DNA of 64,000 bases. Source: Dokdonella immobilis. GTDB lineage: Bacteria > Pseudomonadota > Gammaproteobacteria > Xanthomonadales > Rhodanobacteraceae. Position 1 is the stretch's first letter. Every line of letters starts with the position of its first letter. Below the pieces are notes generated by a model that saw only the letters and a program-made list of their open reading frames with translations, was not told the DNA's origin and did not search any database. A program made the position numbers and the translations under genes. This document shows, piece by piece, positions 8,637 through 17,141 of the stretch. Where the stretch lies: NCBI RefSeq assembly GCF_900115085.1, contig NZ_FOVF01000015.1, positions 29,420 to 93,419 of the forward strand, read 5' to 3'.

Positions 8637-10250
8637 TCAGCGGGCGAGGAATCCGCGCACCGCCGAGAGGAACGCGTCCGAGGCCGGTTCGCGTCCGAGC
8701 AGCAGATGGTTGGAACTCTCGAGGCCGACGAACTCCGCGTCCGGGATGTTCGCCGCGAGTTCCCGGCCGACGCCGAGCGGAATGCGCTGGTCGCCGCGGC
8801 TGTGGATCACCAGGGTGGGTACGTGCAGCTCGGCGAGCCGGTGGCGCACGTCGATGCGTGAAAACGCCTCGAGGAAGCGGACGGCGTTCTTCGGAGAGGT
8901 CGTCCGGCGCTGGAAATCGTCGAACCAGGTCAGTTCCTCGTTCGTCGCGCTCGGCATGAAGCTCTGCGAGAACAGATGCCGATAGGCGGGGTCGTCGCGG
9001 CCCCAACCGGCTCCGGTGAGCACCATGATCGCCTCGCGTTCGCGCGTTTCCTCCGGCGTGGCGAGATGGCGCCAACCGGCGGCATAACCGCCGAAGAGGA
9101 TCAGGTGGGAGACGCGCTCGGGATGGCGCGCTGCGTATTCGATCGAGACCGATGCGCCCTGGCTGATGCCGAGCAAGGGGAACCGTTTGAGCCCCGCTGC
9201 ATCGACGACCGCCTCGAGGTCGCTGACGAAGGTTTCGAAACCGATGTCGGCGACCTCCCAGTCCGATAGCCCGCAGCCGCGTTCATCGTAGCGAATCAGG
9301 CGCCGATGCCGCGCAAGGTCGCGAAAAAGCGGGCTCCAGATCGGTGCTTCCCAGTCGAGTTCGAGATGCGAGAGCCAGTTCGCGGCCTTGACCAGCGGCG
9401 GATTGTCTTCGGCGCCGACGGTGGCCCAGGCCAGCGACACGCCGTCTCCGGCCTGCACGAAGCGGACGCGCTGGCGGATGCGCAGCGAGCGGTCGGCTTC
9501 TTCGTCGGACAGCGGGTGCTGACGCGGCGACACCTCCGTCGCTACGGGCTCGCTCGGCCATGCCGGCGGCTGCAGATTGGCGCCGACGAAGCGCTCCGTG
9601 AGCGCTGCACGCGTGGCATCGGCCGCCTCGATGCGGCCGGCCTTCAGCCGCGCGGTCACGGCGCAGATCGCTGCATCGCGTTCGAACGGCGCGTCCTCGA
9701 GCCAGGCATCGGCCCATCCGATCACCTCCTCGACCGGAAGACTCTCGTCGGTCGCCAGCCTGCGCGCGATCCGCGTGCGCAGCCGAACGACCTCCATGCG
9801 CTCGCGCACGAGCCAGGCGCCGAACTCGTCCTGGTTCGACAGGTCACAGTCCTGCAACAGGGTTTCACGACAGGCCTTCCAGGCGGCTTCGAGCGCTTCC
9901 GCGCCGGCACTCTCGTCGTTCACGCGCTGTCCGATGGCGTGGATGTCGACTTCGATGTGACCCATGTCGATGGCGACGCGCTCTCGATCGGCGACGATGC
10001 ACGGGGCCTCATCCTGTCCGAGCACGCCACGCAGCTTGCTCAGCGACCAGCGCAGCGCACCGCGCGGATCATCCGGCACGTCCCAGAACAGTTCACACAG
10101 CCGTTCGCGGCGTTGCGGCGCGCCGGACAGGACCAGATAGCCGAGCAGCGAGCGCGTCTTCCGTGACGGCGGAATTGCCAGTTCGCGACCCGAAGCGAAG
10201 ACCTTCAGGTCTCCCAGGGTCTGGATGCGCAGCGAAGGCTCAGTCGTCAT
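8637..10250 (-). CDS. SARP/BTAD-type transcriptional regulator fused to alpha/beta hydrolase
   Basis: This 537-residue protein begins MTTEPSLRIQTLGDLKVFAS, a typical start for the winged-helix DNA-binding domain of SARP-type activators, with SRKTRSLLGYLVL and the BTAD-like helical region up to ~residue 230. After a short linker the alpha/beta hydrolase starts at VRFVQAGDGVSLAW. It has the nucleophile elbow GISQGASVS, the RYDERGCGLSDW segment and the His in SSNHLLLGREP. The fusion suggests that hydrolase-fold ligand binding or turnover controls transcription; that is inference. ATG 10250 is chosen because longer frames (to 10514) add Arg/His-rich non-family sequence. A stand-alone hydrolase paralogue lies at 5691-6602. 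Confidence 0.85.
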   Translation of the reverse strand: MTTEPSLRIQTLGDLKVFASGRELAIPPSRKTRSLLGYLVLSGAPQRRERLCELFWDVPDDPRGALRWSLSKLRGVLGQDEAPCIVADRERVAIDMGHIEVDIHAIGQRVNDESAGAEALEAAWKACRETLLQDCDLSNQDEFGAWLVRERMEVVRLRTRIARRLATDESLPVEEVIGWADAWLEDAPFERDAAICAVTARLKAGRIEAADATRAALTERFVGANLQPPAWPSEPVATEVSPRQHPLSDEEADRSLRIRQRVRFVQAGDGVSLAWATVGAEDNPPLVKAANWLSHLELDWEAPIWSPLFRDLARHRRLIRYDERGCGLSDWEVADIGFETFVSDLEAVVDAAGLKRFPLLGISQGASVSIEYAARHPERVSHLILFGGYAAGWRHLATPEETREREAIMVLTGAGWGRDDPAYRHLFSQSFMPSATNEELTWFDDFQRRTTSPKNAVRFLEAFSRIDVRHRLAELHVPTLVIHSRGDQRIPLGVGRELAANIPDAEFVGLESSNHLLLGREPASDAFLSAVRGFLAR

Positions 10251-10763
10251 CGGGGGCGATCTCGTTCTTCCCTGGGTCCATGTGCTGCCCTGCAACCACG
10301 GCAGCTTTCGTGGCCATTCCGATCCGCAAGCATGCCTCCATCCGGATGCGGAATCCATCCCGGCATCTGTCTTCGGGACGGGTGGCCACCGATGCATCCG
10401 CATGCAGATTGATTGATGCGTCGTCCCTCCGCCCGATGCGCGTATCCGGGAATCGCGGAAAGGATGGCTGGGCAAATCCGTCGACCAGGATAGGATCGGC
10501 GAACGCAACCGCACCGACGACGGATGCGGCGCCAGGCGACGACACTCTGGCTGGCGGCTTCGAGATGACTGGGCGGTTGCAATCTACCATTGCCAACCAT
10601 GCAACTTCAGTCTCGACTCGGTGCCTGAGCCGGCTGTCGGTGCGGGTGCCGCTATGGATGCCGATCGTATTGCCCATAGGGTCGGTCTGGGGCGAGGGCT
10701 GCGCTTCGCCCTCGCGAATTCCGCACACGCCCGACTGCGGTGCGCTGCGCTCGTCCGGAGGCG
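10251..10763. other. Intergenic region without a supportable gene
   Basis: About 510 bp separate the start of the SARP-hydrolase gene from the stop of the DUF2855 gene. Open frames cross it on both strands, but their translations are Arg/Ala-rich with no family-like motif. It must contain the promoter of the SARP-hydrolase operon; I could not assign -35 and -10 boxes with confidence. Confidence 0.5.
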
Positions 10764-11885
10764 TCAGGGCATTGTCGAAGGCATGCGCACGATATGTCCC
10801 GCCCGTGGATCCATGTTCCCGGCGACGAGGTCGGCTATCAGCGCCTGTGCCGATTCGAAACCGTCGTGTTCGACTACGTGCATCCAGTCGTTGCCCGGGT
10901 CGCTGAGCTTGCCGATGAATCCGCGCTCGGCCGCGCTGAAGCGTTCGTTGTAGCCGGCCGCTCCCCAATCCTGCGTGCGCTTGCGGATCTGCTCGGGGGC
11001 GAAGAAGAACGCCGGCCGCGGCCCCGGCAAGGTGCTGGAGCCGGACTGCATCTCGGTGGTCTGGGTGAAGCCGACCAGGCAGTCATGCACCAGCTGTTCG
11101 CCGAAATGGCCGTGCACACGCGCGCGCAGTGCGGCGTCGCCTGAGAAATCGAGGTACAGGGTGGGTCGGTCGGGCGCAATGTCCCCGAGGCGATCGTAGG
11201 CCAGCGCGCGTGCATAGCAGCCGAGCGCCGCGACGAAATCGAGATTCCCGGCCGAAGTCAGGGCCACGCATTCGACATCGGCATGTGCATGCAGCCAGTC
11301 GGCGGCGGCGTAAGCCGTTTTGCTCGACGCACTCGAAACAACGAGCCGCTGCGCGCCGAAGAAAGCATTGTCCTGCAGGTAATCGGCCAGCATCCAGGAG
11401 GTGACGAACAACGGGCGCAACAGGGCCTGGTAGTTTTCGAGCGCAGGCGAATAGGCCGGGTCGGCGCTGCAGCGCGTGTAGAAGTTGTATGCCGAAGTCA
11501 GCGACTGGCGATGCGGCATGCCGTCGAAGAAGCCGCGCTCGCTGAGGCGCTGCGGGCGCATGCGCAAGACATTGGCGATCGGTAAGAAGCCGTAGTAGCG
11601 CTCGCCGACTGGAATCTCCGCCACGCTGGATTCGACCACGTCGGCGAATCCCCAGACCGGCATCTGCGCCCAGTCCGCATCGCCGGTCGGGAAGAACGAC
11701 CAGTAGTGGATCGGCGCTTCGCCGAAGGTCAGGTAGGTGACGTTGTTGGTCGTGATCGCGAACCGGCCGATGCGCACGGTGATCTCGCCGTCCGGCAGCG
11801 GCGGCAGCGGTTCGCTGGCCAGGCGCGATTGGCCGAGAGCGCCCTTGCGCGATTGCAGGCGGATGAGGGTCTCGATCGCGGTCAT
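10764..11885 (-). CDS. DUF2855 family protein
   Basis: A 373-residue protein of the DUF2855 family, whose members resemble a degenerate medium-chain dehydrogenase. Recognisable segments are GRFAITTNNVTYLTFGE near residue 45, IHYWSFFPT, VWGFADVVES, GERYYGFLPIANVLRM, and the nucleotide-fold-like LVVSSASSKTAYAAADWL. No enzymatic activity is established for the family to my knowledge. The gene is monocistronic by layout. The next gene, on the other strand, starts 400 bp away. ATG 11885 gives the usual N-terminus. Confidence 0.85.
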   Translation of the reverse strand: MTAIETLIRLQSRKGALGQSRLASEPLPPLPDGEITVRIGRFAITTNNVTYLTFGEAPIHYWSFFPTGDADWAQMPVWGFADVVESSVAEIPVGERYYGFLPIANVLRMRPQRLSERGFFDGMPHRQSLTSAYNFYTRCSADPAYSPALENYQALLRPLFVTSWMLADYLQDNAFFGAQRLVVSSASSKTAYAAADWLHAHADVECVALTSAGNLDFVAALGCYARALAYDRLGDIAPDRPTLYLDFSGDAALRARVHGHFGEQLVHDCLVGFTQTTEMQSGSSTLPGPRPAFFFAPEQIRKRTQDWGAAGYNERFSAAERGFIGKLSDPGNDWMHVVEHDGFESAQALIADLVAGNMDPRAGHIVRMPSTMP

Positions 11886-11991
11886 GTCGGCCTTCCTGAC
11901 ATTGGGTCGCGCAGCTTAGCCTCGTTCCAGTCCAACGAGAAATGCGCCATGGCCACCCTGTTCCCTCCTGACGCGCAGAGTGGACCAAAGG

Positions 11992-12118
11992 ATTCCGTTC
12001 GTTGTGAGCCGAGTCTGTCCTGAACCTGTCGAAGCGAACAATGGCCGGTGATTCAACTTGAGCGGCAAGCAATCTGAGCTCATCCTTCGACAGACTCTGG
12101 ACGAACGGATCGTTGCAT
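11992..12118. repeat. Degenerate inverted palindromic repeat pair in a 400-bp intergenic region
   Basis: Around 11996-12032 lies a copy containing GAGTCTGTCCTGAACCTGTC. At 12076-12118 lies a related sequence in the opposite orientation, whose reverse complement contains AGAGTCTGTCGAAGGATGAG. This looks like the TGTCGAA-type REP element common in Lysobacterales and Pseudomonas genomes, here as a degraded inverted pair. The rest of 11886-12285 shows no gene. Confidence 0.45.
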
Positions 12119-12285
12119 TCGGTACCGCCGAAGAACCATCGGCTTACATTCATTGTGCGCCGAGCCTTCTGTGGTTCGGCCCCGGACCTGATCCAGGGAC
12201 CATCTGCCTGGCCTCGCCGGTCACCGCCGTCGAGGCCAGCAGGCAACCTCTGCTAACCTGTTCCCATCAACGGCAGGAGCACGTC

Positions 12286-14187
12286 ATGAGAGCGAATCTG
12301 GCCACCCTTTCCGGCGCACGCATCGGCCTCGGTCTGATCGCGCTGGTCTCCTTTTCCTCGAGCACGGCACTGGCCCAGCGCACGGTCAAGCCGGTCCTGC
12401 ACGGCGAGCACTGGATGGCGATCACCGGCAAGCCCTTGGCGGCGACCGCCGGCGCGCTGACCTTCAACCGTGGCGGCAATGCGGTCGACGCGGCCTGCGC
12501 GATGCTCGCCGCGACTTCGACGATGTGGGACACGCTGAGCTGGGGCGGCGAGACCCAGGCGTTGATCTACAACCCGCACACGGGCGAAGTGAAAGGCATC
12601 AATGCACTCGGCGTCGCCCCGACCGGCGCCACGCCCGAGTTTTTCCACAAGCAGGGCATGGTCTACCCGCCCGAGTACGGCCCGCTCGCCGCGGTCACGC
12701 CCGGCACGCCGGGCGGCCTGATGGTCATGCTGGCCGAGTACGGCAAGCTGAGCCTGGCCGAGGTGCTGGCGCCGGCGATGGAGATGGCCCGGGGCTATCC
12801 GATCGAAAAGTCGCAGGCCGACAACATCGAGTCGCGACGCGAGTTGCTGGCCACCTGGCCTGGTTCGAAGAAGGTCTTCCTGCCGCACTTCGACGCGAAC
12901 GACACGAGCAAGCGCGCCGCGCCGGAGGCCGGTGAAATCTTCCGCCAGCCCGAGCTGCTGGCCACGCTGCAGAAGCTCGTCGACGCCGAAGCCGAGGCAC
13001 TGGCCGCCGGCAAGACGCGCAAGCAGGCGATCCAGGCAGCATACGACCGCTTCTATCGCGGCGACATCGCCCAACAACTCGTCGCCGGTTCGGCAAAATT
13101 CGGCGGCCTGATGACGATGCAGGACCTCGACCGCTGGCAGGTCCACATCGAGGAACCCGTCACCACCAATTACAAGGGCATCGACGTCTACAAGCTGACC
13201 ACCTGGGTGCAGGGTCCGGTCATGCTGCAGGCGCTCAACATGCTCGAGAAGATCGACATCAAGAGCATGGGCTACAACAGCGCGCGCTACATCCACACGC
13301 TGTACCAGGTCATGAACCTGGCCTTTGCCGATCGCGATTTCTATTACGGCGACCCGTACGTGCCGCCGGTCGAACCGATCGCCGGATTGCTGTCGAAAAA
13401 GTATGCCGACCAGCGCCGCGCCCTGATCAACCCCGAGCGCAACGACGTCAGCATCAAGCCGGGCGATCCGTATCCGTTCCAGAACGGCAAGAACCCCTAC
13501 CTCGACTTGCTCAAGAAGTGGCAGCCGAATCCCCCCAAGGCGATCGCCGAAGGCGCCGAAGGCTTCCAGCAATCGAGTCTGATGACGCCGGACGAAGCCT
13601 TCCTCGCCGGCACCACCTCGATCCAGGCCGCTGATGCCGAAGGCTGGGTCGTATCGGTCACGCCGAGCGGCGGCTGGATCCCCGCCTTCATTCCCGAGGG
13701 CACCGGCATTGGCCTCAGCCAGCGCATGCAGAGCTTCGTCCTCGATAAGGCGATCAATCCGTTCAACGTGGTCCAGCCGGGCCAGCGCCCGCGCGCCACG
13801 CTGACCCCGAGCCTCGCGCTGAAGGACGGCAAGCCGCTGATGGCCTTTTCGGTCCAGGGCGGCGACACCCAGGACCAGAACCTGTTGCAGTTCTTCCTCG
13901 ACATGGTCGAGTTCAAGATGAACGTGCAGCAGGCCGCCGAAGCGCACAACATCCTGAGCTACCAAATGCAGAGTTCCTTCGGCGCGCACCAGTCAGAACC
14001 GGGTCGCGTCCAGGTCACGCCCCGCGTCTCCGAATGGGACCGCGCCGAACTCGGCCGCATGGGCTACAAGGTCGAAGTCGTCGAGCGCACCTACAGCCCG
14101 ATCACCGCGATCTGGCTGGATCAGAAGCATGGGACGCTGTGGGGTGGGGCAAGTGAGCAGGGGGATGATTATGGGATTGCCTGGTAG
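12286..14187 (+). CDS. ggt: Gamma-glutamyltransferase (Ntn-hydrolase)
   Basis: A 633-residue exported precursor. ATG 12286 follows AGGAG at 12275-12279, and a signal peptide runs to about SSSTALAQR. The family hydrolyses or transfers the gamma-glutamyl group of glutathione and related peptides, usually in the periplasm, after autocleavage at an N-terminal Thr. Here the predicted cleavage site is before Thr443 in LAGTTSIQAADAEGW; the family consensus TTH is TTS in this protein. Downstream PGQRPRATLTPSL and FSVQGGDTQDQN match the small subunit. A decayed copy of the last ~70 codons lies at 16799-17011, so the gene was once at least partly duplicated. The next gene is convergent. Confidence 0.88.
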   Translation: MRANLATLSGARIGLGLIALVSFSSSTALAQRTVKPVLHGEHWMAITGKPLAATAGALTFNRGGNAVDAACAMLAATSTMWDTLSWGGETQALIYNPHTGEVKGINALGVAPTGATPEFFHKQGMVYPPEYGPLAAVTPGTPGGLMVMLAEYGKLSLAEVLAPAMEMARGYPIEKSQADNIESRRELLATWPGSKKVFLPHFDANDTSKRAAPEAGEIFRQPELLATLQKLVDAEAEALAAGKTRKQAIQAAYDRFYRGDIAQQLVAGSAKFGGLMTMQDLDRWQVHIEEPVTTNYKGIDVYKLTTWVQGPVMLQALNMLEKIDIKSMGYNSARYIHTLYQVMNLAFADRDFYYGDPYVPPVEPIAGLLSKKYADQRRALINPERNDVSIKPGDPYPFQNGKNPYLDLLKKWQPNPPKAIAEGAEGFQQSSLMTPDEAFLAGTTSIQAADAEGWVVSVTPSGGWIPAFIPEGTGIGLSQRMQSFVLDKAINPFNVVQPGQRPRATLTPSLALKDGKPLMAFSVQGGDTQDQNLLQFFLDMVEFKMNVQQAAEAHNILSYQMQSSFGAHQSEPGRVQVTPRVSEWDRAELGRMGYKVEVVERTYSPITAIWLDQKHGTLWGGASEQGDDYGIAW

Positions 14188-14210
14188 ACAGACCCCTGCA
14201 TCCTCACGTA

Positions 14211-14227
14211 GCGCGATTGGATCGCGC
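14211..14227. terminator. Hairpin between convergent genes
   Basis: GCGCGAT, TGG, ATCGCGC forms a perfect 7-bp stem with a 3-nt loop. It sits between the stop of the gamma-glutamyltransferase gene and the stop of the convergent repeat-protein gene. There is no T-run on either side, so it may only assist termination. Confidence 0.4.
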
Positions 14228-14240
14228 GTAGCGACGGCGC

Positions 14241-16580
14241 TCAGTCACCGTCCTGGTCGAAACCGTTCTTGAACAGGAGATCCGTTCTGAAAAGGCTGAC
14301 GAGATTGGCTGCGGGTTGTCCCACGATCAGGGTATCGCGGGCTGCGTCATAGACCTGCACCATCTTCTGCCCACCCTGCGCTTCCATTCCGCGGACGCTG
14401 TTTTGCGCCGAGATCGGTCCAGAAAGGCCAACGGAACCTCGACCCATGCTCACGGCTCCCGCCATCTCGATTGCTCCGTTGTTCCAAAGCGAACTGGCCA
14501 CCAGATAATTGCCATTGCCTAGCGCGAACACCCCGCCCCAACCAATGGCATCGCCGGCCTGGGTACCAATCAGGGAATTTGCCGCCGAGACTTCGCCCGA
14601 AAGGCCTGTATTGCCATTGGCCCAGCTCACCGCCCCGGCCAATACGATGGCACCGTTGCTCCATTCCGGACTACTGACCACATAGTTGCCGTTGCTGAGC
14701 GGTTTCACTCCCAGACTTCCCACGTGGTCATCTGTGTTGACCCCGACCAGGGAATTCGCTGAAGAAACCTCACCCGAAAGACCAGAGCTGCCATTGGCCC
14801 ACGTTACTGCGCCTGCATTGGCGCTCGCGCCGTTGTGCCAGTAGGGACTGGTGATCACGTAGTTGCCGTTGATGAGCGGCGTGACGTTATTACCGATACG
14901 ATCGCCCGCGAGGGTTCCGACCAGGGAATTGGCCACTGAGACATGACCCGAAAGGCCAGTGTTGCCGTTGGCCCAGGTGACTGCCCCGGCTCCGCTGCCC
15001 CAACCGTCGCTGCGCACGACGTAGTTGCCGTTGTTGAGCCCAATCACGTCGGTGCCAACCATATCCTCCGAAGACGTGCCGGTCAGAGAATTGGCCGCCG
15101 TGACTACGCCGATCAGGCCCGTGTTTCCATTGGCCCAGGTCACTGCCCCGACATCCAAATTCGCGCCGTCGTCCCAGTTGGGGCTCTTTACGACACAGTG
15201 ACCGTTGCTCAGCGCTGTCACGCCTCCGCTGCCGACGAAGCTATCCTCTATCGTCCCGACCAGGGAATTGGCAACCGAGACGTGACCTACCAGACCCGTG
15301 GTGCCATTGGCCCATGTCACAGCCCCCCCATTCACGATTGCACCGTTGTGCCAATTGGGGCTGGACACCACGTAATGACCGTTGCTGAGCATGGTCACAC
15401 TGCCGCCAACCGAGTCTCCCGCTTGCGTTCCGATCAGGGAGTTAACCTCCGAGATTTCGCCTACCAGACCCGTGCTGCCATTCACCCACGTCACCGCGCC
15501 AACATTTGCCACGGCACCGTTCGACCAAAAGGGGCTCTTCACGAGGAAGTGTCCGCTGTCGAGCGCAGTGATGCCGTCGTAGTTATAGCTGACACGATCG
15601 TTTGTGGAACTCCCCACCAAGGAGTTGGCCGCCGAAACCGCGCCCGATATGCCTACGGTGCCGTTGGCCCAAGTCGCCGCTCCAGCGTCGGTGCTGGCAC
15701 CATTGTCCCAAGCAGTGCTGCTAACCACATAGTTGCCGTTGCTGAGCGGGGTCACGCCATTTCCGCCGACGTAGTCCTGAGGTGTAGTACCAACCAGGGA
15801 GTTGGTCTGCGAAACCTCACCCGACAGACCCGTACTACCGTTGGCCCAGGTTGCCGCCCCGGCATCGACGATCGTGCCGTTGTCCCAGAAGGGGCTGGAA
15901 ACCACATAGTTGCTGTTGGTCAACGCGGTTACTGCCAAGTAACCAGAGCGGTAGCCAATGCGGTCGTTTGCCTGGGTCCCAACCAGGGAGTTGGCTGCCG
16001 AGACCTCGCCCGACAAGCCGGTCTCTGCATTAACCCAAGTCACCGCCCCGGCATTCGTGTTGAAGCCGTTGTCCCATTCGGGGCTGGATACGACGAAATT
16101 GCCATTGCTCAGCAGAATCACACCCCCACTTCCGACATTGTCGTCTGCGGAGCTGCCAATCAGGGAGTTGGCCGCCGATACTGCGCCCGACATCCCCGTC
16201 CCGCCACTGACCCAGGTAACCGCCCCAGCAGCCGCATTTGCGCCATTGCGCCAATTTGGGCTGCTCACGACGAAATTTCCATTCGCGAGCACAGTGATCG
16301 TGCTACCCACCAAATCGTCGGAATTGCTGCCGCTGTAAACGCTGATCTGATTGCCCGTCGGACTGTACAGGTAGACTCGACCTGCACCTGAGGCTCCCCC
16401 AGTCGGATCAATGACAACGAAATTGCCATTGGGCAGCAGCGCAACTGATGCGCCGAAGTCGACGCTGCCTGCTGGACCGGGAATATCCACCTGCTGCGCA
16501 CTGGCCGCTGCCGCACCACCTATCAGGACCAGGCTGGCCAGCCCACGGATCCACGCGCCCACACTCGCTTTAACGAACAT
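14241..16580 (-). CDS. Secreted protein with eleven ~55-residue VVSSPxWDNG repeats and C-terminal FKNGFD motif
   Basis: ATG 16580 is preferred over ATG 16586 because GGGAG is correctly spaced for it; the signal peptide runs to SAQQ. The mature 750 residues are almost entirely eleven repeats. Each holds SLVGTxxxDxVG, a strand L-S-N-G-N-Y-V-V-S-S-P, a W-D/H/S-N-G turn, and AGAVTWANGxTGLSG. This resembles the repeat called DUF5650 in other bacteria (from memory). Repeats of this kind suggest a beta-propeller or beta-solenoid. The protein ends DLLFKNGFDQDGD, the shared C-terminal motif. GC content is lower than in its neighbours and the third codon position is less G/C-rich, which fits relaxed or foreign composition. 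Function unknown. Confidence 0.85.
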   Translation of the reverse strand: MFVKASVGAWIRGLASLVLIGGAAAASAQQVDIPGPAGSVDFGASVALLPNGNFVVIDPTGGASGAGRVYLYSPTGNQISVYSGSNSDDLVGSTITVLANGNFVVSSPNWRNGANAAAGAVTWVSGGTGMSGAVSAANSLIGSSADDNVGSGGVILLSNGNFVVSSPEWDNGFNTNAGAVTWVNAETGLSGEVSAANSLVGTQANDRIGYRSGYLAVTALTNSNYVVSSPFWDNGTIVDAGAATWANGSTGLSGEVSQTNSLVGTTPQDYVGGNGVTPLSNGNYVVSSTAWDNGASTDAGAATWANGTVGISGAVSAANSLVGSSTNDRVSYNYDGITALDSGHFLVKSPFWSNGAVANVGAVTWVNGSTGLVGEISEVNSLIGTQAGDSVGGSVTMLSNGHYVVSSPNWHNGAIVNGGAVTWANGTTGLVGHVSVANSLVGTIEDSFVGSGGVTALSNGHCVVKSPNWDDGANLDVGAVTWANGNTGLIGVVTAANSLTGTSSEDMVGTDVIGLNNGNYVVRSDGWGSGAGAVTWANGNTGLSGHVSVANSLVGTLAGDRIGNNVTPLINGNYVITSPYWHNGASANAGAVTWANGSSGLSGEVSSANSLVGVNTDDHVGSLGVKPLSNGNYVVSSPEWSNGAIVLAGAVSWANGNTGLSGEVSAANSLIGTQAGDAIGWGGVFALGNGNYLVASSLWNNGAIEMAGAVSMGRGSVGLSGPISAQNSVRGMEAQGGQKMVQVYDAARDTLIVGQPAANLVSLFRTDLLFKNGFDQDGD

Positions 16581-16798
16581 CGCCATCTCCCTATTTTTGT
16601 GGGGTCCCTTGCTTGCCAGGTGAACTTTGCAGACAAATCGACTCAGTCGCGGCCCGCTTCTCGGCTTCAAGGCGCTTAGCCTAGCCCAGATTTCAATTCG
16701 TGATTCTATGTTGGACCGCAGCCAATGAAAATGTCGAGAGCGGTAGCGAGGGCTAACACCGTTGCGGGGAGCTTGGAATTTCCAATCCCCATCGAACG

Positions 16799-17011
16799 AT
16801 GCTGACAGTGCAACAGGCCGCCGAAGCCCACAGCATCCTGAGCTATCAGATGCAAAGCTCGTTCGGTACCCACCCTTTCGAATCGGGCCGCCTCCAGCTC
16901 ACCGGCCGCGTTTCAGAACGGCACCCAACCTAACTCGCCCGAATGGGCTACAAGGTCGAAGTCTTCGAGCGCACCTTCAGCCCGATCACGGCGATCTGGC
17001 TCGATGAGAGC
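16799..17011 (+). pseudogene. Decayed 3' fragment of a second gamma-glutamyltransferase gene
   Basis: Read in frame from 16799, the sequence gives VQQAAEAHSILSYQMQSSFG, an in-frame stop (TAA at a position that is GAA in the intact gene), then ARMGYKVEVFERTFSPITAI. It matches the last quarter of the intact gene at about 13915-14122 almost codon by codon. The fragment starts and ends abruptly and has no start signals. It therefore records a duplication of the gamma-glutamyltransferase gene followed by loss of the 5' part. Confidence 0.85.
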
Positions 17012-17076
17012 GGGGCTCCAGGGTCAGGTCTACTCTCGTACCATCTCTGGAATCGAGGGATCAGAGTCGGGGTCAG

Positions 17077-17103
17077 AGACCGTTATCAGATCAGTAACGG
17101 TCT
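17077..17103. terminator. Perfect 9-bp hairpin AGACCGTTA / TAACGGTCT
   Basis: The arms at 17077-17085 and 17095-17103 are perfect inverted repeats with a 9-nt loop. It sits 38 bp downstream of the stop of the minus-strand LamG gene and near the pseudogene end. Only a short T-run (TTTG) follows on the plus strand. It could act as a weak terminator or be part of a mobile repeat remnant. Confidence 0.45.
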
Positions 17104-17141
17104 TTGACTCCGTTCGTGATTCCCTCAATCCCCTCTCTGAA

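Noticed and set aside
10240..10968. Minus-strand frame across the 10.25-10.76 kb gap
   Set aside because: It overlaps the ends of two well-supported genes on both sides and has Arg-rich, motif-free sequence.
14241..16580. Regularly spaced repeats of ~160-180 bp that might suggest a CRISPR-like or satellite array
   Set aside because: They are in frame, diverged at third positions and encode a repeated protein unit. Repeat length and spacing do not fit CRISPR.
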